DNA of 64,000 nucleotides from an uncultured Actinomycetes bacterium (GCA_903871335.1 CAIQGE010000035.1:1-64000); one strand, 5' to 3'; positions 10,053 to 19,071 are shown, numbered from the stretch's first letter. Notes: generated from the sequence alone by a model not told the origin. Program-made: numbers and translations.

Positions 10053-11027
10053 CTAGAGGAGATTCTCGCCGCCGAAGATCTCCGACACCGAGGAGTCCTC
10101 AAAAATGGCGGAAATTGCGGTCGCGATGATGGGCGCCACCGAGAGAATCTCCAATTTCGGGAATCGGCGCTCCGGGGGCAACGGCAGGGTATCGGTCACG
10201 ACGACACGGCTGACGGGAGCATTGGTGAGCCGTTCAATCGCCGGATCCGAGAAAATCGCGTGCGTCGTCATCACCCAGATATCCGCGGCGCCCGAGGCTT
10301 TCAGGAGATCACACGCCGCCACAATCGTGCCGGCGGTGTCAATCATGTCGTCAATCAAAACGCAGTGTCGCCCATCAACATCACCAACGATGTGGCGCGC
10401 TTCGGAGACGTTGGCGGTGCCGCGCGGCCGCGTCTTGTGGACCAAGGCCAATTGGCTGCCGAGGTGCTGGGAGTAGCGCTCCGCCACTTTGACCCGCCCG
10501 GCGTCCGGCGCGACGACCACCAGTTCATGGGGGTCCGTATTGGCCTTGAGGTAGTCCTCCAGGACCGGTGCGGCGACCAAGTGGTCTACGGGCACGTCGA
10601 AGAAACCTTGAATCTGGCCCGAGTGAAAGTCCACCGACAACACGCGGTCAGCTCCGGCGACCTGCAGCATGTCGGCGACCAACTTCGCGGTGATGGGTTC
10701 GCGCCCCTGGGACTTGCGGTCTTGTCGGGCGTAACCAAAGTTCGGGCACACGGCCGTGATGCGCTTGGCCGAGGCACGCTTGGCCGCGTCGATCATGATC
10801 AGCTGTTCCATCACCGTGTCGTTCACGGGTGAACAGTGGGTTTGCACAATGAACACGTCCGCGCCACGAATTGACTCGTCGTATCGGCAGTGAATCTCGC
10901 CGTTGGCGAATTCCCGCAAGTTGGGTTCCGCAAGATTCACGCCCAACTGGTCAGCGATGTTCTGCGCCAGCTCCCGGTGGGCTCGTCCTGATGCAACAAT
11001 CAACCGACGCTTCGACAGTGACTCCAC
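10053..11027 (-). CDS. prs: Ribose-phosphate pyrophosphokinase
   Basis: Prs makes PRPP from ribose 5-phosphate and ATP for nucleotide, His and Trp synthesis. The 324-residue protein has LREFANGEIHCRYDESIRG, the metal/ATP loop SVDFHSGQIQGFFDVPVDHL, and the PRPP-binding signature VLIDDMIDTAGTI. It lies downstream of glmU, a common pairing since both feed nucleotide-sugar and nucleotide pools. The GTG start at 11027 lies 6 nt after a TACGCT hexamer in the 30-nt gap, so prs probably has its own leaderless promoter as well as any glmU read-through. Confidence 0.97.
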   Translation of the reverse strand: MESLSKRRLIVASGRAHRELAQNIADQLGVNLAEPNLREFANGEIHCRYDESIRGADVFIVQTHCSPVNDTVMEQLIMIDAAKRASAKRITAVCPNFGYARQDRKSQGREPITAKLVADMLQVAGADRVLSVDFHSGQIQGFFDVPVDHLVAAPVLEDYLKANTDPHELVVVAPDAGRVKVAERYSQHLGSQLALVHKTRPRGTANVSEARHIVGDVDGRHCVLIDDMIDTAGTIVAACDLLKASGAADIWVMTTHAIFSDPAIERLTNAPVSRVVVTDTLPLPPERRFPKLEILSVAPIIATAISAIFEDSSVSEIFGGENLL

Positions 11028-11033
11028 GTCGTC

Positions 11034-11039
11034 AGCGTA
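11034..11039 (-). promoter_or_regulatory. Candidate -10 hexamer of prs (leaderless)
   Basis: TACGCT on the minus strand is followed by six bases and then the GTG start of prs. No Shine-Dalgarno fits in between. The arrangement repeats at many genes in this window. Confidence 0.6.
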
Positions 11040-11057
11040 GTGGTTGGCAAGGACTCC

Positions 11058-12149
11058 CTAGAGAGTCCGGTGCTCGCCGCCGACCACGTGCGCGCCATTG
11101 GGAACGAGCGTGCCGGGTTCGAGAACACAAAATGAGTTCACGCGAGCGTCGTCACCAATGCGGACATTGGTCGCCTCCACCGCACCCACCTGCACGTTGG
11201 TACCAATCACCACGTCGGTCAAAAAGGCGTGAGGACCGACTTGGGAACCAGCGCCGACGACACATCGACCCTTCAGCACCGTGCCGGGAAGCAGCGAGAC
11301 GTCGGCGGACAGCTCGACGTCGGAGTCGATGTAGGTTGCCGCGGGATCCCACATCGTCACGCCACGACGCATCCATTCGTGATTAATCCGGCGACGCAAT
11401 TCCACCTCCGCGGTGGCCAGTTGGGCCCGGTCGTTCACCCCGGCGGCTTCGGTCGGATCGGCGAGGACGTAGGAGGCCGTGACGTGTCCCGCGGAATACA
11501 GGACGCTCACCAGGTCGGTGAGGTAGTACTCGTTCTGCGCGTTCTGTCGGCCCACGAGACGAAGGGCCGGACCGAGGAGAGATTGACGTACCACCATGAT
11601 CGACGTGTTGATCTCGTCGATGAGTCGCTCCGAATCCGTCGCGTCGCGCTCCTCAACGATGCGGGCGATCTTGTCGTCCTTGCCGTGGACCACTCGCCCG
11701 TAACCAGTCGGGTCATCGACCACGGCCGTCAGAACGGTCAAGCCGGCGTTCTTTTCTCGGTGCGCTTCCAGCAGGGCACGAATAGTGCTCGCGCGAAGAA
11801 GAGGGGCGTCGCCCGGCATGATCAGCACGTCGCCGTCGGTGGCGCCCAACGCGTCGTCGATCGTCGGTACCGCGACGAGAACGGCGTGACCCGTCCCGAG
11901 CTGTTCGCTCTGTTCCACAAACGTGAGCGGCGCATCCGCGTTCGCTCGGGTCAACAGTGACTTTTCGACCCACGTCGCTCCGTGCCCGACGACGACGACG
12001 GTGGCGCGGACCTCGTCGTGGCGCGCCGCCTCGAGAACGTGCTGCACCATGGGTCGACCGCACAAGTGGTGGAGAGGCTTCGGGCGCGTCGAGCGCATTC
12101 TCGTACCCTCGCCGGCGGCGAGCACGACTACACACATGGGTCGATTCAC
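11058..12149 (-). CDS. glmU: GlmU-type N-acetylglucosamine-1-phosphate uridyltransferase lacking the acetyltransferase core
   Basis: The N-terminal pyrophosphorylase domain is intact: VVVLAAGEGTRMRSTRPKPL, then an IMPGDAPLL segment and GYGRVVHGKDD. After about residue 245 comes the start of the left-handed beta-helix (RRINHEWMRRGVTMWDPAATY). The protein then ends at residue 363 with LEPGTLVPNGAHVVGGEHRTL. GlmU is normally about 450-480 residues, and its acetyl-CoA site and catalytic His lie in the part absent here. Only 30 nt separate the stop from prs, so the missing part is not simply frameshifted. It should still form UDP-GlcNAc from GlcNAc-1-P; GlcN-1-P acetylation must come from elsewhere. 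Start GTG 12149; an ATG four codons later is possible. Confidence 0.88.
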   Translation of the reverse strand: MNRPMCVVVLAAGEGTRMRSTRPKPLHHLCGRPMVQHVLEAARHDEVRATVVVVGHGATWVEKSLLTRANADAPLTFVEQSEQLGTGHAVLVAVPTIDDALGATDGDVLIMPGDAPLLRASTIRALLEAHREKNAGLTVLTAVVDDPTGYGRVVHGKDDKIARIVEERDATDSERLIDEINTSIMVVRQSLLGPALRLVGRQNAQNEYYLTDLVSVLYSAGHVTASYVLADPTEAAGVNDRAQLATAEVELRRRINHEWMRRGVTMWDPAATYIDSDVELSADVSLLPGTVLKGRCVVGAGSQVGPHAFLTDVVIGTNVQVGAVEATNVRIGDDARVNSFCVLEPGTLVPNGAHVVGGEHRTL

Positions 12150-12174
12150 CCCTCTATCTCTACCAGCCGTGCCC

Positions 12175-12180
12175 TACGAT
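12175..12180 (+). promoter_or_regulatory. Candidate -10 hexamer of the alpha/beta hydrolase gene (leaderless)
   Basis: TACGAT is followed by six bases and the ATG at 12187. It lies in the 37-nt space between the divergent glmU and hydrolase genes. Confidence 0.6.
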
Positions 12181-12186
12181 GCGGGC

Positions 12187-13071
12187 ATGGTGATCATCCC
12201 GTACGACGAGTTCTCCTATTTCCACGAGAATCTGTCCGAATGGGGACTCGAGGTTCCCGTTCCTTCGGTGACGCGGCAGTTCTTTGACGTCGACAACGGA
12301 CGTTGCGTGAGTGCGCTGGTGTGGGGATCGACACCGCCCGAGCTCGCGATGGTCCACGGTGGCGCTCAAAACGCTCACACTTTCGACACCGTCGCCCTCG
12401 CTCTCCAACATCCTCTTGTCGCGTTCGACCTTCCGGGACACGGCCACTCCGACGCTGGTCCTTTCGGCAACACGTCCGTCGCCCAGCACGCCACAGATCT
12501 CGCCTGCGCCATGGCGCAGGCCTTCAACGCACCGGTTCCCCTCGTCGGAATGTCGCTCGGCGGACTGACGTCCCTCATCATCGCGCACGATCACCCGGAA
12601 CTCGTTCGCTCCCTGCTGCTGGTGGACATCACCCCGGGCGTCAACGCCGACAAAGCGAAGCACATCACGAACTTCGTCAACGGACCCACCAGTTTTGAAG
12701 ATTTTGACGCTCTGTTGGCTCGGACCATCGAGCACAACCCGACGAGGTCCGTCTCCTCACTGCGACGCGGCATCCTGCACAATGCCCAACAGCAAGAGGA
12801 CGGCACCTGGATCTGGCGACACCAGCGGCACCCCCGCAGTGAGTTGAGCGCACCCGACCCCGGAAATCTCTGGGACGCTCTCGGCGAACTGACGATGCCC
12901 GTCACTCTGGTTCGAGGCATGGCCGCTGGTTCGGTCGTGGATGACGCCGATGAATCAGAACTCCTCCGTCGCTGCCCCTCAGCGCGGGTGATCCACGTGG
13001 AGGGCGCCGGACACTCGGTGCAGGGCGATGCGCCCCTTCAGTTAGCGCAGATCATCGCCACATTGATCTAG
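12187..13071 (+). CDS. Alpha/beta hydrolase
   Basis: A 294-residue soluble hydrolase. The oxyanion region MVHGGAQNAHTFDTV is followed by FDLPGHGHSD, the nucleophile elbow GMSLGG, and a C-terminal VEGAGHSVQGD that supplies the catalytic His. A cap-like insertion follows the nucleophile. I chose ATG 12187 because TACGAT lies 6 nt before it and because upstream codons would run into glmU. The gene is divergent from glmU and its stop overlaps the convergent GyrI-like gene by 4 nt. The substrate is unknown; esterase, epoxide hydrolase and meta-cleavage hydrolase members all share these motifs. Confidence 0.88.
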   Translation: MVIIPYDEFSYFHENLSEWGLEVPVPSVTRQFFDVDNGRCVSALVWGSTPPELAMVHGGAQNAHTFDTVALALQHPLVAFDLPGHGHSDAGPFGNTSVAQHATDLACAMAQAFNAPVPLVGMSLGGLTSLIIAHDHPELVRSLLLVDITPGVNADKAKHITNFVNGPTSFEDFDALLARTIEHNPTRSVSSLRRGILHNAQQQEDGTWIWRHQRHPRSELSAPDPGNLWDALGELTMPVTLVRGMAAGSVVDDADESELLRRCPSARVIHVEGAGHSVQGDAPLQLAQIIATLI

Positions 13072-13550
13072 GACCGCGAGAATCGATACGGAGCACCCAC
13101 CGTCATCACGGAAGTCGCATCATGAGTGAATCGCTGGTCGTACATTTCGACGTGTGCGCCGTCGATCAGTTCGTACGGGGCCGTGAGCAAGTACTCGCCG
13201 TAGAACCACCGCACGGTGTCGGCCAAGGCTTCGAGCGTCCCTTCGTGCTCGACGCACACGTAGCGACCGCCCGGAAACGAGACCGACGACAGAGCCGAGG
13301 TGTCGCCACCGGTAGGAAGAATGCACGCGTCGTAGCGCATCACACCGGGAACATCGTTCACGGTGATGAGTCCGAATCGTCGATCACCGAGAATCCGTCC
13401 GGCAGCTACCTGATCATCGAGGCGCTGCCAGAGGGCGGGGATCACGACGTCGTAGTCCGCGTCCGGTTCCATAGCTCCGCGAAAGTGTGTCGTGAGTCCC
13501 ACGAGTTCCATGGGCGAGATGTAATAGTCCTCAATCTTCGGCGTCGACAC
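13068..13550 (-). CDS. Stand-alone GyrI-like (AraC effector-binding) domain protein
   Basis: About 160 residues. The family pattern is visible: MELVGLTTHFRG at the start, YDVVIPALWQRLDDQ, then SFPGGRYVCVEHEGTLEALADTVRWFYGEYL and a closing Y-rich strand with VEMYDQRF. Such domains bind small hydrophobic or cationic molecules; here no DNA-binding domain is attached. Two starts are possible. GTG 13550, chosen, lies 6 nt after TATTTT and gives MSTPKIEDYYISPMELVG. ATG 13511 would give a 147-residue protein. Reading further upstream would translate the tRNA-Gln and is wrong. Confidence 0.7.
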   Translation of the reverse strand: MSTPKIEDYYISPMELVGLTTHFRGAMEPDADYDVVIPALWQRLDDQVAAGRILGDRRFGLITVNDVPGVMRYDACILPTGGDTSALSSVSFPGGRYVCVEHEGTLEALADTVRWFYGEYLLTAPYELIDGAHVEMYDQRFTHDATSVMTVGAPYRFSRS

Positions 13551-13587
13551 GACGACAAAATACCAAGGGGCTACATGACCCCGTGAG

Positions 13588-13660
13588 CTGGCGAGGGAGG
13601 GCTCGAACCTCCAACCTTCGGATCCAAAATCCGCTGTTCTGCCGATTGAACTACTCGCCA
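13588..13660 (-). tRNA. tRNA-Gln (anticodon TTG)
   Basis: The minus-strand sequence folds as a tRNA. The acceptor TGGCGAG (13660-13654) pairs with CTCGCCA (13595-13589), with G as discriminator at 13588. The anticodon loop is TTTTGGA, giving TTG, and the T arm contains GGTTCGAGCC. The 3' CCA is not encoded. The base of the anticodon stem has a G-A mismatch, which I judge tolerable. Confidence 0.93.
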
Positions 13661-13769
13661 CCGAATGTCTGGAACAATCTTCTCAGATTCTTACGAAGAC
13701 ACAACGGACGGCTTACGCCGAACCTGAACACTAGAGGGCGCAGCAGCACGCCAGGAACAAAGAGGAATC

Positions 13770-14471
13770 GTGACTCAAACACCCAGCAGTAATTCCTACG
13801 TCGCCATCGTCGACGACGACCCCGCGATCCGTTCAGCCCTGGGCCGAGCCCTGCGCATGGAGAATTACGACGTCGACATGTTCGAAGACGGCACCAGTGC
13901 TCTGCGCGCGGTGCAATTACGTGCTCCGGACGCGATCGTGCTGGACCTGCAACTGCCCGACATCGACGGCCTGGAAATTTGCCGGAGGATCCGGCGGGCG
14001 GGCGACGCCACGCCCATTTTGATGCTCACCGCCCGTGACGCGGTGAACGACCGCGTGGAGGGGCTGGACGCCGGAGCGGATGACTACCTCGTCAAGCCCT
14101 TCGATTTGGCCGAATTATTGGCCCGGTTGCGTGCGCTTCTTCGTCGACGCACCTTCGCCGAGGGTGACGAGACGGTCCTGCGATTCGAAGACCTCACGCT
14201 CAACCCCCAAACCCGCGAGGTCACGAGAGGTGAGCGGTCCATCGAGCTCACCAGAATTGAATTCGACCTTCTCGAACTCTTCCTCAACCACCCCCGTCAA
14301 GTGCTGACGCGTGATCAGATTCTCGATCTGGTGTGGGGATACAACTTCGACTCCGGGACTAACTCCCTCGCGGTGTACGTGGGCTACCTGCGTCGCAAGC
14401 TCGAAGAAGGGGGCGAAGCCCGACTCCTGCAAACCGTGCGGGGTGTGGGCTACGCCCTTCGAACGTCGTGA
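13770..14471 (+). CDS. OmpR-family response regulator
   Basis: A 233-residue DNA-binding response regulator. The receiver domain has the acidic pocket VDDDP (15-17), phospho-acceptor Asp59 in IVLDLQLP, Thr87 and Lys109 (YLVKPFD). The winged helix contains [33 protein letters not shown] and a [13 protein letters not shown]-like recognition region. Start is GTG 13770 after AGAGGAA. It overlaps the kinase gene by GTGA, so the pair is co-translated. The closest well-known relatives by layout are MprA-type regulators. The genes immediately downstream are its probable targets. Confidence 0.95.
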   Translation: MTQTPSSNSYVAIVDDDPAIRSALGRALRMENYDVDMFEDGTSALRAVQLRAPDAIVLDLQLPDIDGLEICRRIRRAGDATPILMLTARDAVNDRVEGLDAGADDYLVKPFDLAELLARLRALLRRRTFAEGDETVLRFEDLTLNPQTREVTRGERSIELTRIEFDLLELFLNHPRQVLTRDQILDLVWGYNFDSGTNSLAVYVGYLRRKLEEGGEARLLQTVRGVGYALRTS

Positions 14472-15829
14472 CCTTTCGTCTTCGACTCATCATCACGACC
14501 ACCGTGGCGGTCGCGTTCGCGGTGCTGCTCGCGTGCACGGCGTCGTTCTTTTCGACCCGCAACGCCGTGTTGCGATCGGTCGATGAATCCTTATACGCCG
14601 CCGCGCGCGGACCGCACGGCAACGCCGGGGAGGGCCGACCCGGTGAGGGCGAGAGTGTCGCTGGTGTGTCCTTCCAAATTGTCCTCGCCAGTGGAGCCGC
14701 GTTTCCCGACGCCGACCTCCCGGTGGACGCCACGGTGCTCAAGGTGGCCAATCAAAAATCCGGCACCACGCTGCGGACGATCTACGTCAAGGGCAACGCG
14801 TACCGCGAACTCCTCGTACCGATTCGCGCGGGTACGACGTTGCAGTGCGGAACTCAACCCTGCGTTATCCCAACGAACGCCGCACAGGTGTTCAGCGTCA
14901 ACATCACCGGTCAGCAGCACCAGTTGCACGTCTTGGAATACACCCTGCTCGTGCTGGCGCTGTTGGGCGTCATTCTCGCGGTGATGCTGGGGTACTTGGC
15001 CGCCACGGCGGCACTCGGACCCCTCGAGGACGTGACCAACGAAATTGAAGGCGTGGCGGAAACGACCAATGTCGCACACCGTCTGGTCGAAGGACGCAAT
15101 GACGAACTCGGGCGGCTGCGGCGCGTCTTCAATCAGCTCCTCGCGTCCGTTGATCAGTCACAGCGCCTCCAGCGCCAACTCGTTCTCGACGCCAGCCACG
15201 AACTCCGCACTCCCCTCACGTCGCTACGCACCAACGCGCAAGTGCTCGCCCACGCCGACCGCCTCACCAACGACGAGTTGCAGCAGATAACGACCGACAT
15301 GGTCGCCCAGGTAGACGAGTTGGCGGCCCTCATCACCGACCTCGGGGAGCTCGCTCGTGGCGAGGGCATTGACGGCACCACGGAGCCACTGCGGTGGGAT
15401 GACCTCGTGGACGAAGTAGTGGACGTGGCGCGCACGCACGCTCGCACGCGCGGGGTCACCATCGAGGCCACACTCTCACCGACCACGGTCGAGGGTCGAC
15501 GCGATCGGCTGACACGTGCGGTCAACAACCTGATCACCAACGCCATCAAATTCTCACCCGAGAACGGCAGCGTGGTCATCACCTTGGATGGCGGAACCCT
15601 CACCGTCGAGGACAATGGACCCGGCGTCGCCGTGGAAGATCGGCCCTTCGTCTTCGACCGATTCTGGCGTTCGGCCCGCTCCCGCGGACTTCCTGGTTCG
15701 GGTCTCGGGCTCGCCATCGTGAGCCAGGTGGCCGAGGAAATGGGGGGCACGGTGACGGTGGACTCGTCGCCCAACCTCGGTGGAGCCTTGTTCGCGCTCA
15801 CCCTGCCCACCATCGACGAGGAAAATTAA
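14468..15829 (+). CDS. Sensor histidine kinase
   Basis: A 453-residue membrane kinase and partner of the preceding regulator. The first membrane segment is at about residues 7-27 and the second at about 157-178, enclosing an external domain of about 125 residues with one Cys pair (LQCGTQPCV). A HAMP linker follows, then HisKA with [18 protein letters not shown] (His244), and the ATPase domain with [16 protein letters not shown] and GSGLGLAIV. The GTG start overlaps the regulator stop. The Cys pair in the sensor could report redox or metal state, which would suit the electron-transfer genes downstream; that is inference. Confidence 0.95.
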   Translation: MTFRLRLIITTTVAVAFAVLLACTASFFSTRNAVLRSVDESLYAAARGPHGNAGEGRPGEGESVAGVSFQIVLASGAAFPDADLPVDATVLKVANQKSGTTLRTIYVKGNAYRELLVPIRAGTTLQCGTQPCVIPTNAAQVFSVNITGQQHQLHVLEYTLLVLALLGVILAVMLGYLAATAALGPLEDVTNEIEGVAETTNVAHRLVEGRNDELGRLRRVFNQLLASVDQSQRLQRQLVLDASHELRTPLTSLRTNAQVLAHADRLTNDELQQITTDMVAQVDELAALITDLGELARGEGIDGTTEPLRWDDLVDEVVDVARTHARTRGVTIEATLSPTTVEGRRDRLTRAVNNLITNAIKFSPENGSVVITLDGGTLTVEDNGPGVAVEDRPFVFDRFWRSARSRGLPGSGLGLAIVSQVAEEMGGTVTVDSSPNLGGALFALTLPTIDEEN

Positions 15830-15883
15830 AGACTTTCTTAGAGTTTTCGCAGGGTCACATCACCTGAGACGACAAGACTCATT

Positions 15884-15901
15884 GGTGAAAGGAACTTCAC
15901 C
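15884..15901 (+). promoter_or_regulatory. Short hairpin with the Shine-Dalgarno in its loop
   Basis: GGTGAA (15884-15889) and TTCACC (15896-15901) are perfect inverted repeats with AGGAAC between them, directly before ATG 15902. The purine loop is the likely ribosome site. It may be a translational control element, or a small operator. Confidence 0.4.
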
Positions 15902-16210
15902 ATGAAACCAGTCCGCCGCACCCTCGAACAGCGCGATCGCCGATTCCTTCGCGTGCGTCGGGTCAGTCAAGCCACCTTGGTGGTGGCCGTCGCTTCGACC
16001 GGCGGGCTCGTTGCGTACGCCAGCCAGTTGCCCAAGACCCTCACCACGGTGCCGTCAACGACGACGACGCCCACGACCGCTCCGGCCACCACAACGACCA
16101 CGCCGGGACAGACGACAACGTCGTCGCCGAACACCACCACCACCACGGTTCCGGTGACGACCACGACGACCTGTTACACCTCGCCTTCGGGCAACGTGAC
16201 GTGCTACTGA
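15902..16210 (+). CDS. Thr-rich membrane-anchored small protein
   Basis: A 102-residue protein. A basic N-terminus (about 1-21) is followed by one membrane segment (about 23-43). A Thr/Pro tail then fills residues 47-90, and the end is CYTSPSGNVTCY with two cysteines nine residues apart. The tail would lie outside the cell and may be O-glycosylated. The N-terminal half resembles the anchor-plus-linker of exported FMN-binding proteins that often precede apbE, but no FMN-binding domain follows. It sits between the two-component pair and apbE, 1 nt before apbE, so it belongs to that operon. Function unknown. Confidence 0.75.
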   Translation: MKPVRRTLEQRDRRFLRVRRVSQATLVVAVASTGGLVAYASQLPKTLTTVPSTTTTPTTAPATTTTTPGQTTTSSPNTTTTTVPVTTTTTCYTSPSGNVTCY

Positions 16211-16211
16211 G

Positions 16212-17111
16212 ATGATCCGCTTCTCTACGTGGGGCATGAGCGGCACCATCGCCACGGCGGACGCGAGAACCGAAGACTTTGCGCGAGAACGACTCGATCA
16301 CTGGATCAACGAGTTCGATCGATGCGTGAACCGTTTCCTCTCGACGTCCGAGCTCTCTCGGATCAATGAACGAGGTGCGTGCGATCACGTCATGTCCCCC
16401 ACCTTCGAATTGGTCCTGCGGGCGTCACTCGAGGCGGCGGACATGACCGGTGGCCTGTGCGACCCCACCATTCTCAACGCCCTCGCAGCGCTCGGTTACG
16501 ACCGCGATTACGACGAACTCGCCGGCGGCACGCCGGACTCGGGCACCACTGCGGCGGTGCCGGGCGTCGGAGCGATCTCCTACGATCCCGCCCGCCACTT
16601 CCTGACCCTCTCCCCCGGTGTCCGTTTGGACTTCGGCGCGACGGCCAAGGCTCTCTTGAGTGATCTCCTCGTGCGCGAACTCGCCCCCTTCGGTGGAGTT
16701 CTCGTCGAGGTCGGTGGGGACGTGGCAGTCGACGGCGAAGGGCCGAATGGTCCCTTCGTCATTGGTCTCGCGACGTCACTCAACGTCACGGGCGACGAGC
16801 CTCGGATCTCCATAACCCGCGGTGGCGTCGCGACGTCGTCGTCGACCACGCGCACCTGGCGTCACGGGGAGCGCCTCGTGAATCACGTCATCGATCCGCG
16901 CACTGGCGATTGTGCTCTAGGTTCCCTGGTGGTCGCGACCGTCGCGGCACCCTCGTGCGTTATCGCCAATGCTCTTGCGACCGCCGCCCTTTTGTGGGAC
17001 GAGGATGCGGCCTATTACATCGCCCAAGCCGGATACGCGGCGCGTCTCGTCTTTCGTGACGGCCGCGTTGACGTCGTCGGTGGCTGGAGCCGCGACGAGG
17101 TGGCCGCGTGA
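16212..17111 (+). CDS. apbE: FAD:protein FMN transferase (ApbE family)
   Basis: ApbE attaches FMN from FAD to a Thr/Ser of exported flavoproteins. The 299 residues carry the family landmarks: MTGGLCDPTILNALAALGYDR, VRLDFGATAKALLSD, VLVEVGGDVAVDG, NHVIDPRTG and a metal-site SCVIANALATAALL. No signal peptide or lipobox is visible, so it is either cytoplasmic or exported in an unusual way. Its stop overlaps the GTG of the next gene. No protein with the usual acceptor pattern (a [ST]GAT-type motif in an FMN-binding domain) is encoded nearby, so its substrate must lie elsewhere or be unrecognised. Confidence 0.88.
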   Translation: MIRFSTWGMSGTIATADARTEDFARERLDHWINEFDRCVNRFLSTSELSRINERGACDHVMSPTFELVLRASLEAADMTGGLCDPTILNALAALGYDRDYDELAGGTPDSGTTAAVPGVGAISYDPARHFLTLSPGVRLDFGATAKALLSDLLVRELAPFGGVLVEVGGDVAVDGEGPNGPFVIGLATSLNVTGDEPRISITRGGVATSSSTTRTWRHGERLVNHVIDPRTGDCALGSLVVATVAAPSCVIANALATAALLWDEDAAYYIAQAGYAARLVFRDGRVDVVGGWSRDEVAA

Positions 17112-17797
17112 TTGCCTTCACCACGCCGTATCTCTGGTACTCCTCACGTGCGACCGGCATCGTCTCACTCGTCCTCTTGACCGTCATGATCGTCCTGGGC
17201 GCTCTCGTGTCCACACGCGTGGGCGGACGGGCCGTGGGTCGTTTCGAGATCAACGAAATCCACCGTTCCATCTCGATGATCACGATGTTGTTCGTCGTTG
17301 TCCACGTCGGTACCACCGTCGTGGACTCGTATGTTCCGATCGGTTTCTTCTCCGCCCTCGTGCCCTTCACGTCGGGATACCGACGCATTCCGGTCGCCAT
17401 AGGCACCATCGCCATTGACCTCATGTTGACCGTGTGGGTATCGAGCCTCGTCAAAGACCGCATCCGCAACGTCACCTGGCGCTACTTGCACTGGTTGAGC
17501 TGGGGCTGTTTCGCCGCCGCCGCTCTCCACGGATTCCTCGTGGGTTCCGACTCGCATCGACCTTGGATGATCATCCTGCAGGCCGTCTGTGTGGCCGCCG
17601 TGATCATGGCGGCCATCTGGAGGATCACTCAACGACCGACGAGAGCTGCCGGTCGTACGGCCCACTCGCCACTGGCGGGTTCCGGACAAGTGGCGACGAA
17701 GAAGACGTCCCCGACGTCGGGACCTCGACCACTCGCCAAGACGGGCGGGCGAGCAATTCCGCCCTCGGCCCCTCTCGCCAAAGGACCTCGCCGATGA
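17108..17797 (+). CDS. Ferric-reductase-like transmembrane protein
   Basis: A 229-residue membrane protein with five or six helices. Helices with haem-type His residues are recognisable: EIHRS and VVVHVGTT in the early helices, and YLHWLSWGCFAAAALHGFL near the end. This is the ferric reductase/NOX/cytochrome b pattern without the flavin and NAD domains. The C-terminal 50 residues are basic, Pro/Ala-rich and probably cytoplasmic. GTGA overlap with apbE and ATGA overlap with the NuoF-like gene imply a single translation-coupled operon. It probably moves electrons across the membrane, with flavin and NADH partners encoded next to it. Confidence 0.8.
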   Translation: MIAFTTPYLWYSSRATGIVSLVLLTVMIVLGALVSTRVGGRAVGRFEINEIHRSISMITMLFVVVHVGTTVVDSYVPIGFFSALVPFTSGYRRIPVAIGTIAIDLMLTVWVSSLVKDRIRNVTWRYLHWLSWGCFAAAALHGFLVGSDSHRPWMIILQAVCVAAVIMAAIWRITQRPTRAAGRTAHSPLAGSGQVATKKTSPTSGPRPLAKTGGRAIPPSAPLAKGPRR

Positions 17798-19071
17798 GCA
17801 TCGCCACCCACACACTCCCTCGCGTGCTGACCGGAGCCGGCCCTCGGCCCCTGACTCTGCAGCAGCACGAAGAGTTCTTTGGCCCCGCGCGGATGCGACG
17901 GGACCTGCTCGATGAACTCGGACGATCCGGCTTGACCGGACGCGGGGGCGCCGCTTTTCCCACCGCCGTCAAGGCCGCGCTACTGCGTGACCAACACGCC
18001 CGGAAGAAATTTGTCGTGGTCAACGCCATGGAGGGTGAGCCCGCCGCCCACAAGGACTACACATTGGCCTCGGTGAACCCCCATCTCGTCTTGGACGGCG
18101 CTCTGGCCCTGGCGGGTGCCATCGGCGCGAGCCACGTCGCTATCTGCGTCGCTCGCGAGAAAACCGTGATGATCAACCACTTCGAACGAGCGGTTCACGA
18201 GCGCGAACGTCGTGGTTCCCTCGGGGTCACGGTCGAAATTCACACGCCGCCCGGTCGCTACATCGCGGGCGAGGAGTCCGCGCTCGTCCACTGGCTGGAC
18301 GACAACGAGACCCTGCCCCAGTTCCGACCGGAACGTCCGAGCATCCTGTCGATCGGTCGTGCTCCCGTACTCGTCGATAACACCGAAACGCACGCTCACG
18401 TCGGCCTGATCCTGCGCTACGGCGCCGACTGGTTCCGCTCGATCGGCACGACCGCGTCGCCGGGTTCGACTTTGGTGTCGGTGTCCGGTGCCGTGGCTCG
18501 TCCGGTCGTTCTCGAAATTGCTCTCGGAACGCCGATCCGAGAGATTCTCGCGGCCGCGGGTGCCGACACGGCGCCACGCGCACTCTTGCTCGGTGGCTAC
18601 GGGGGCACCTTCGTCGACGGCAGTGCGGTGTCCACTCCGTACGCGAATGAACTACTTCGACCACTCGGCGCTTCCGTTGGCGCCGGCGTCATCGTGGTTC
18701 TTCCCCAACAGAGTTGCGGCATCACCGAGACCTTCAATATCGCCCGTTGGATGGCGAATGAGTCAGCCCGTCAGTGCGGACCGTGCGCCTTCGGTCTTCC
18801 GGCGCTCGCCGAAAGTCTGGGGCATCTCGCGGTGGGAGGTCGCGACGCCAAGGATGCGCTCGCCCTCATCCGCGAACGCAGCGGCGTCATCAATGGTCGC
18901 GGAGCCTGTCGGCACCCCGACGGCGTGGTGCGACTCGTCCAAAGCGCGCTCAGCGTCTTTGCCGACGACGCCGAGCGACACGCGGCGGGGCACCCCTGCG
19001 CGCACGCGGGTCACTCCCGATTTGCCTCAGTGCCCCGCTTGGAACTGGAACACGAGTTGGTGTGGGAATGA
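17794..19071 (+). CDS. NuoF-like NADH-binding flavoprotein with SLBB and Fe-S regions
   Basis: A 425-residue protein like the 51-kDa subunit of complex I and related dehydrogenases. It has GRGGAAFPTAVKAALL and VVNAMEGEPAAHKDY (FMN/NADH site), GRYIAGEESALVHWL, an SLBB segment around VSVSGAVARPVVLEIALG, and the Cys region SARQCGPCAFG followed by GACRHPDG and HPC, which would hold a [4Fe-4S] cluster. The start ATG 17794 overlaps the previous stop (ATGA), and its own stop overlaps the ferredoxin start. No NuoE or NuoG partner is nearby, so it probably feeds electrons to the ferredoxin and the membrane protein of this operon rather than to complex I. Confidence 0.82.
   Translation: MSIATHTLPRVLTGAGPRPLTLQQHEEFFGPARMRRDLLDELGRSGLTGRGGAAFPTAVKAALLRDQHARKKFVVVNAMEGEPAAHKDYTLASVNPHLVLDGALALAGAIGASHVAICVAREKTVMINHFERAVHERERRGSLGVTVEIHTPPGRYIAGEESALVHWLDDNETLPQFRPERPSILSIGRAPVLVDNTETHAHVGLILRYGADWFRSIGTTASPGSTLVSVSGAVARPVVLEIALGTPIREILAAAGADTAPRALLLGGYGGTFVDGSAVSTPYANELLRPLGASVGAGVIVVLPQQSCGITETFNIARWMANESARQCGPCAFGLPALAESLGHLAVGGRDAKDALALIRERSGVINGRGACRHPDGVVRLVQSALSVFADDAERHAAGHPCAHAGHSRFASVPRLELEHELVWE

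Noticed and set aside
13551-13661. N-terminal extension of the GyrI-like protein
   Set aside because: It would translate the tRNA-Gln gene; the residues ASSSIGRTADFGSEG are the familiar product of reading a tRNA as protein.
15986-16190. Repetitive ACC/ACG stretch considered as a DNA repeat array or CRISPR
   Set aside because: It encodes the Thr/Pro tail of the 102-residue protein in frame; there are no regular repeats with unique spacers. No CRISPR array exists in the window.
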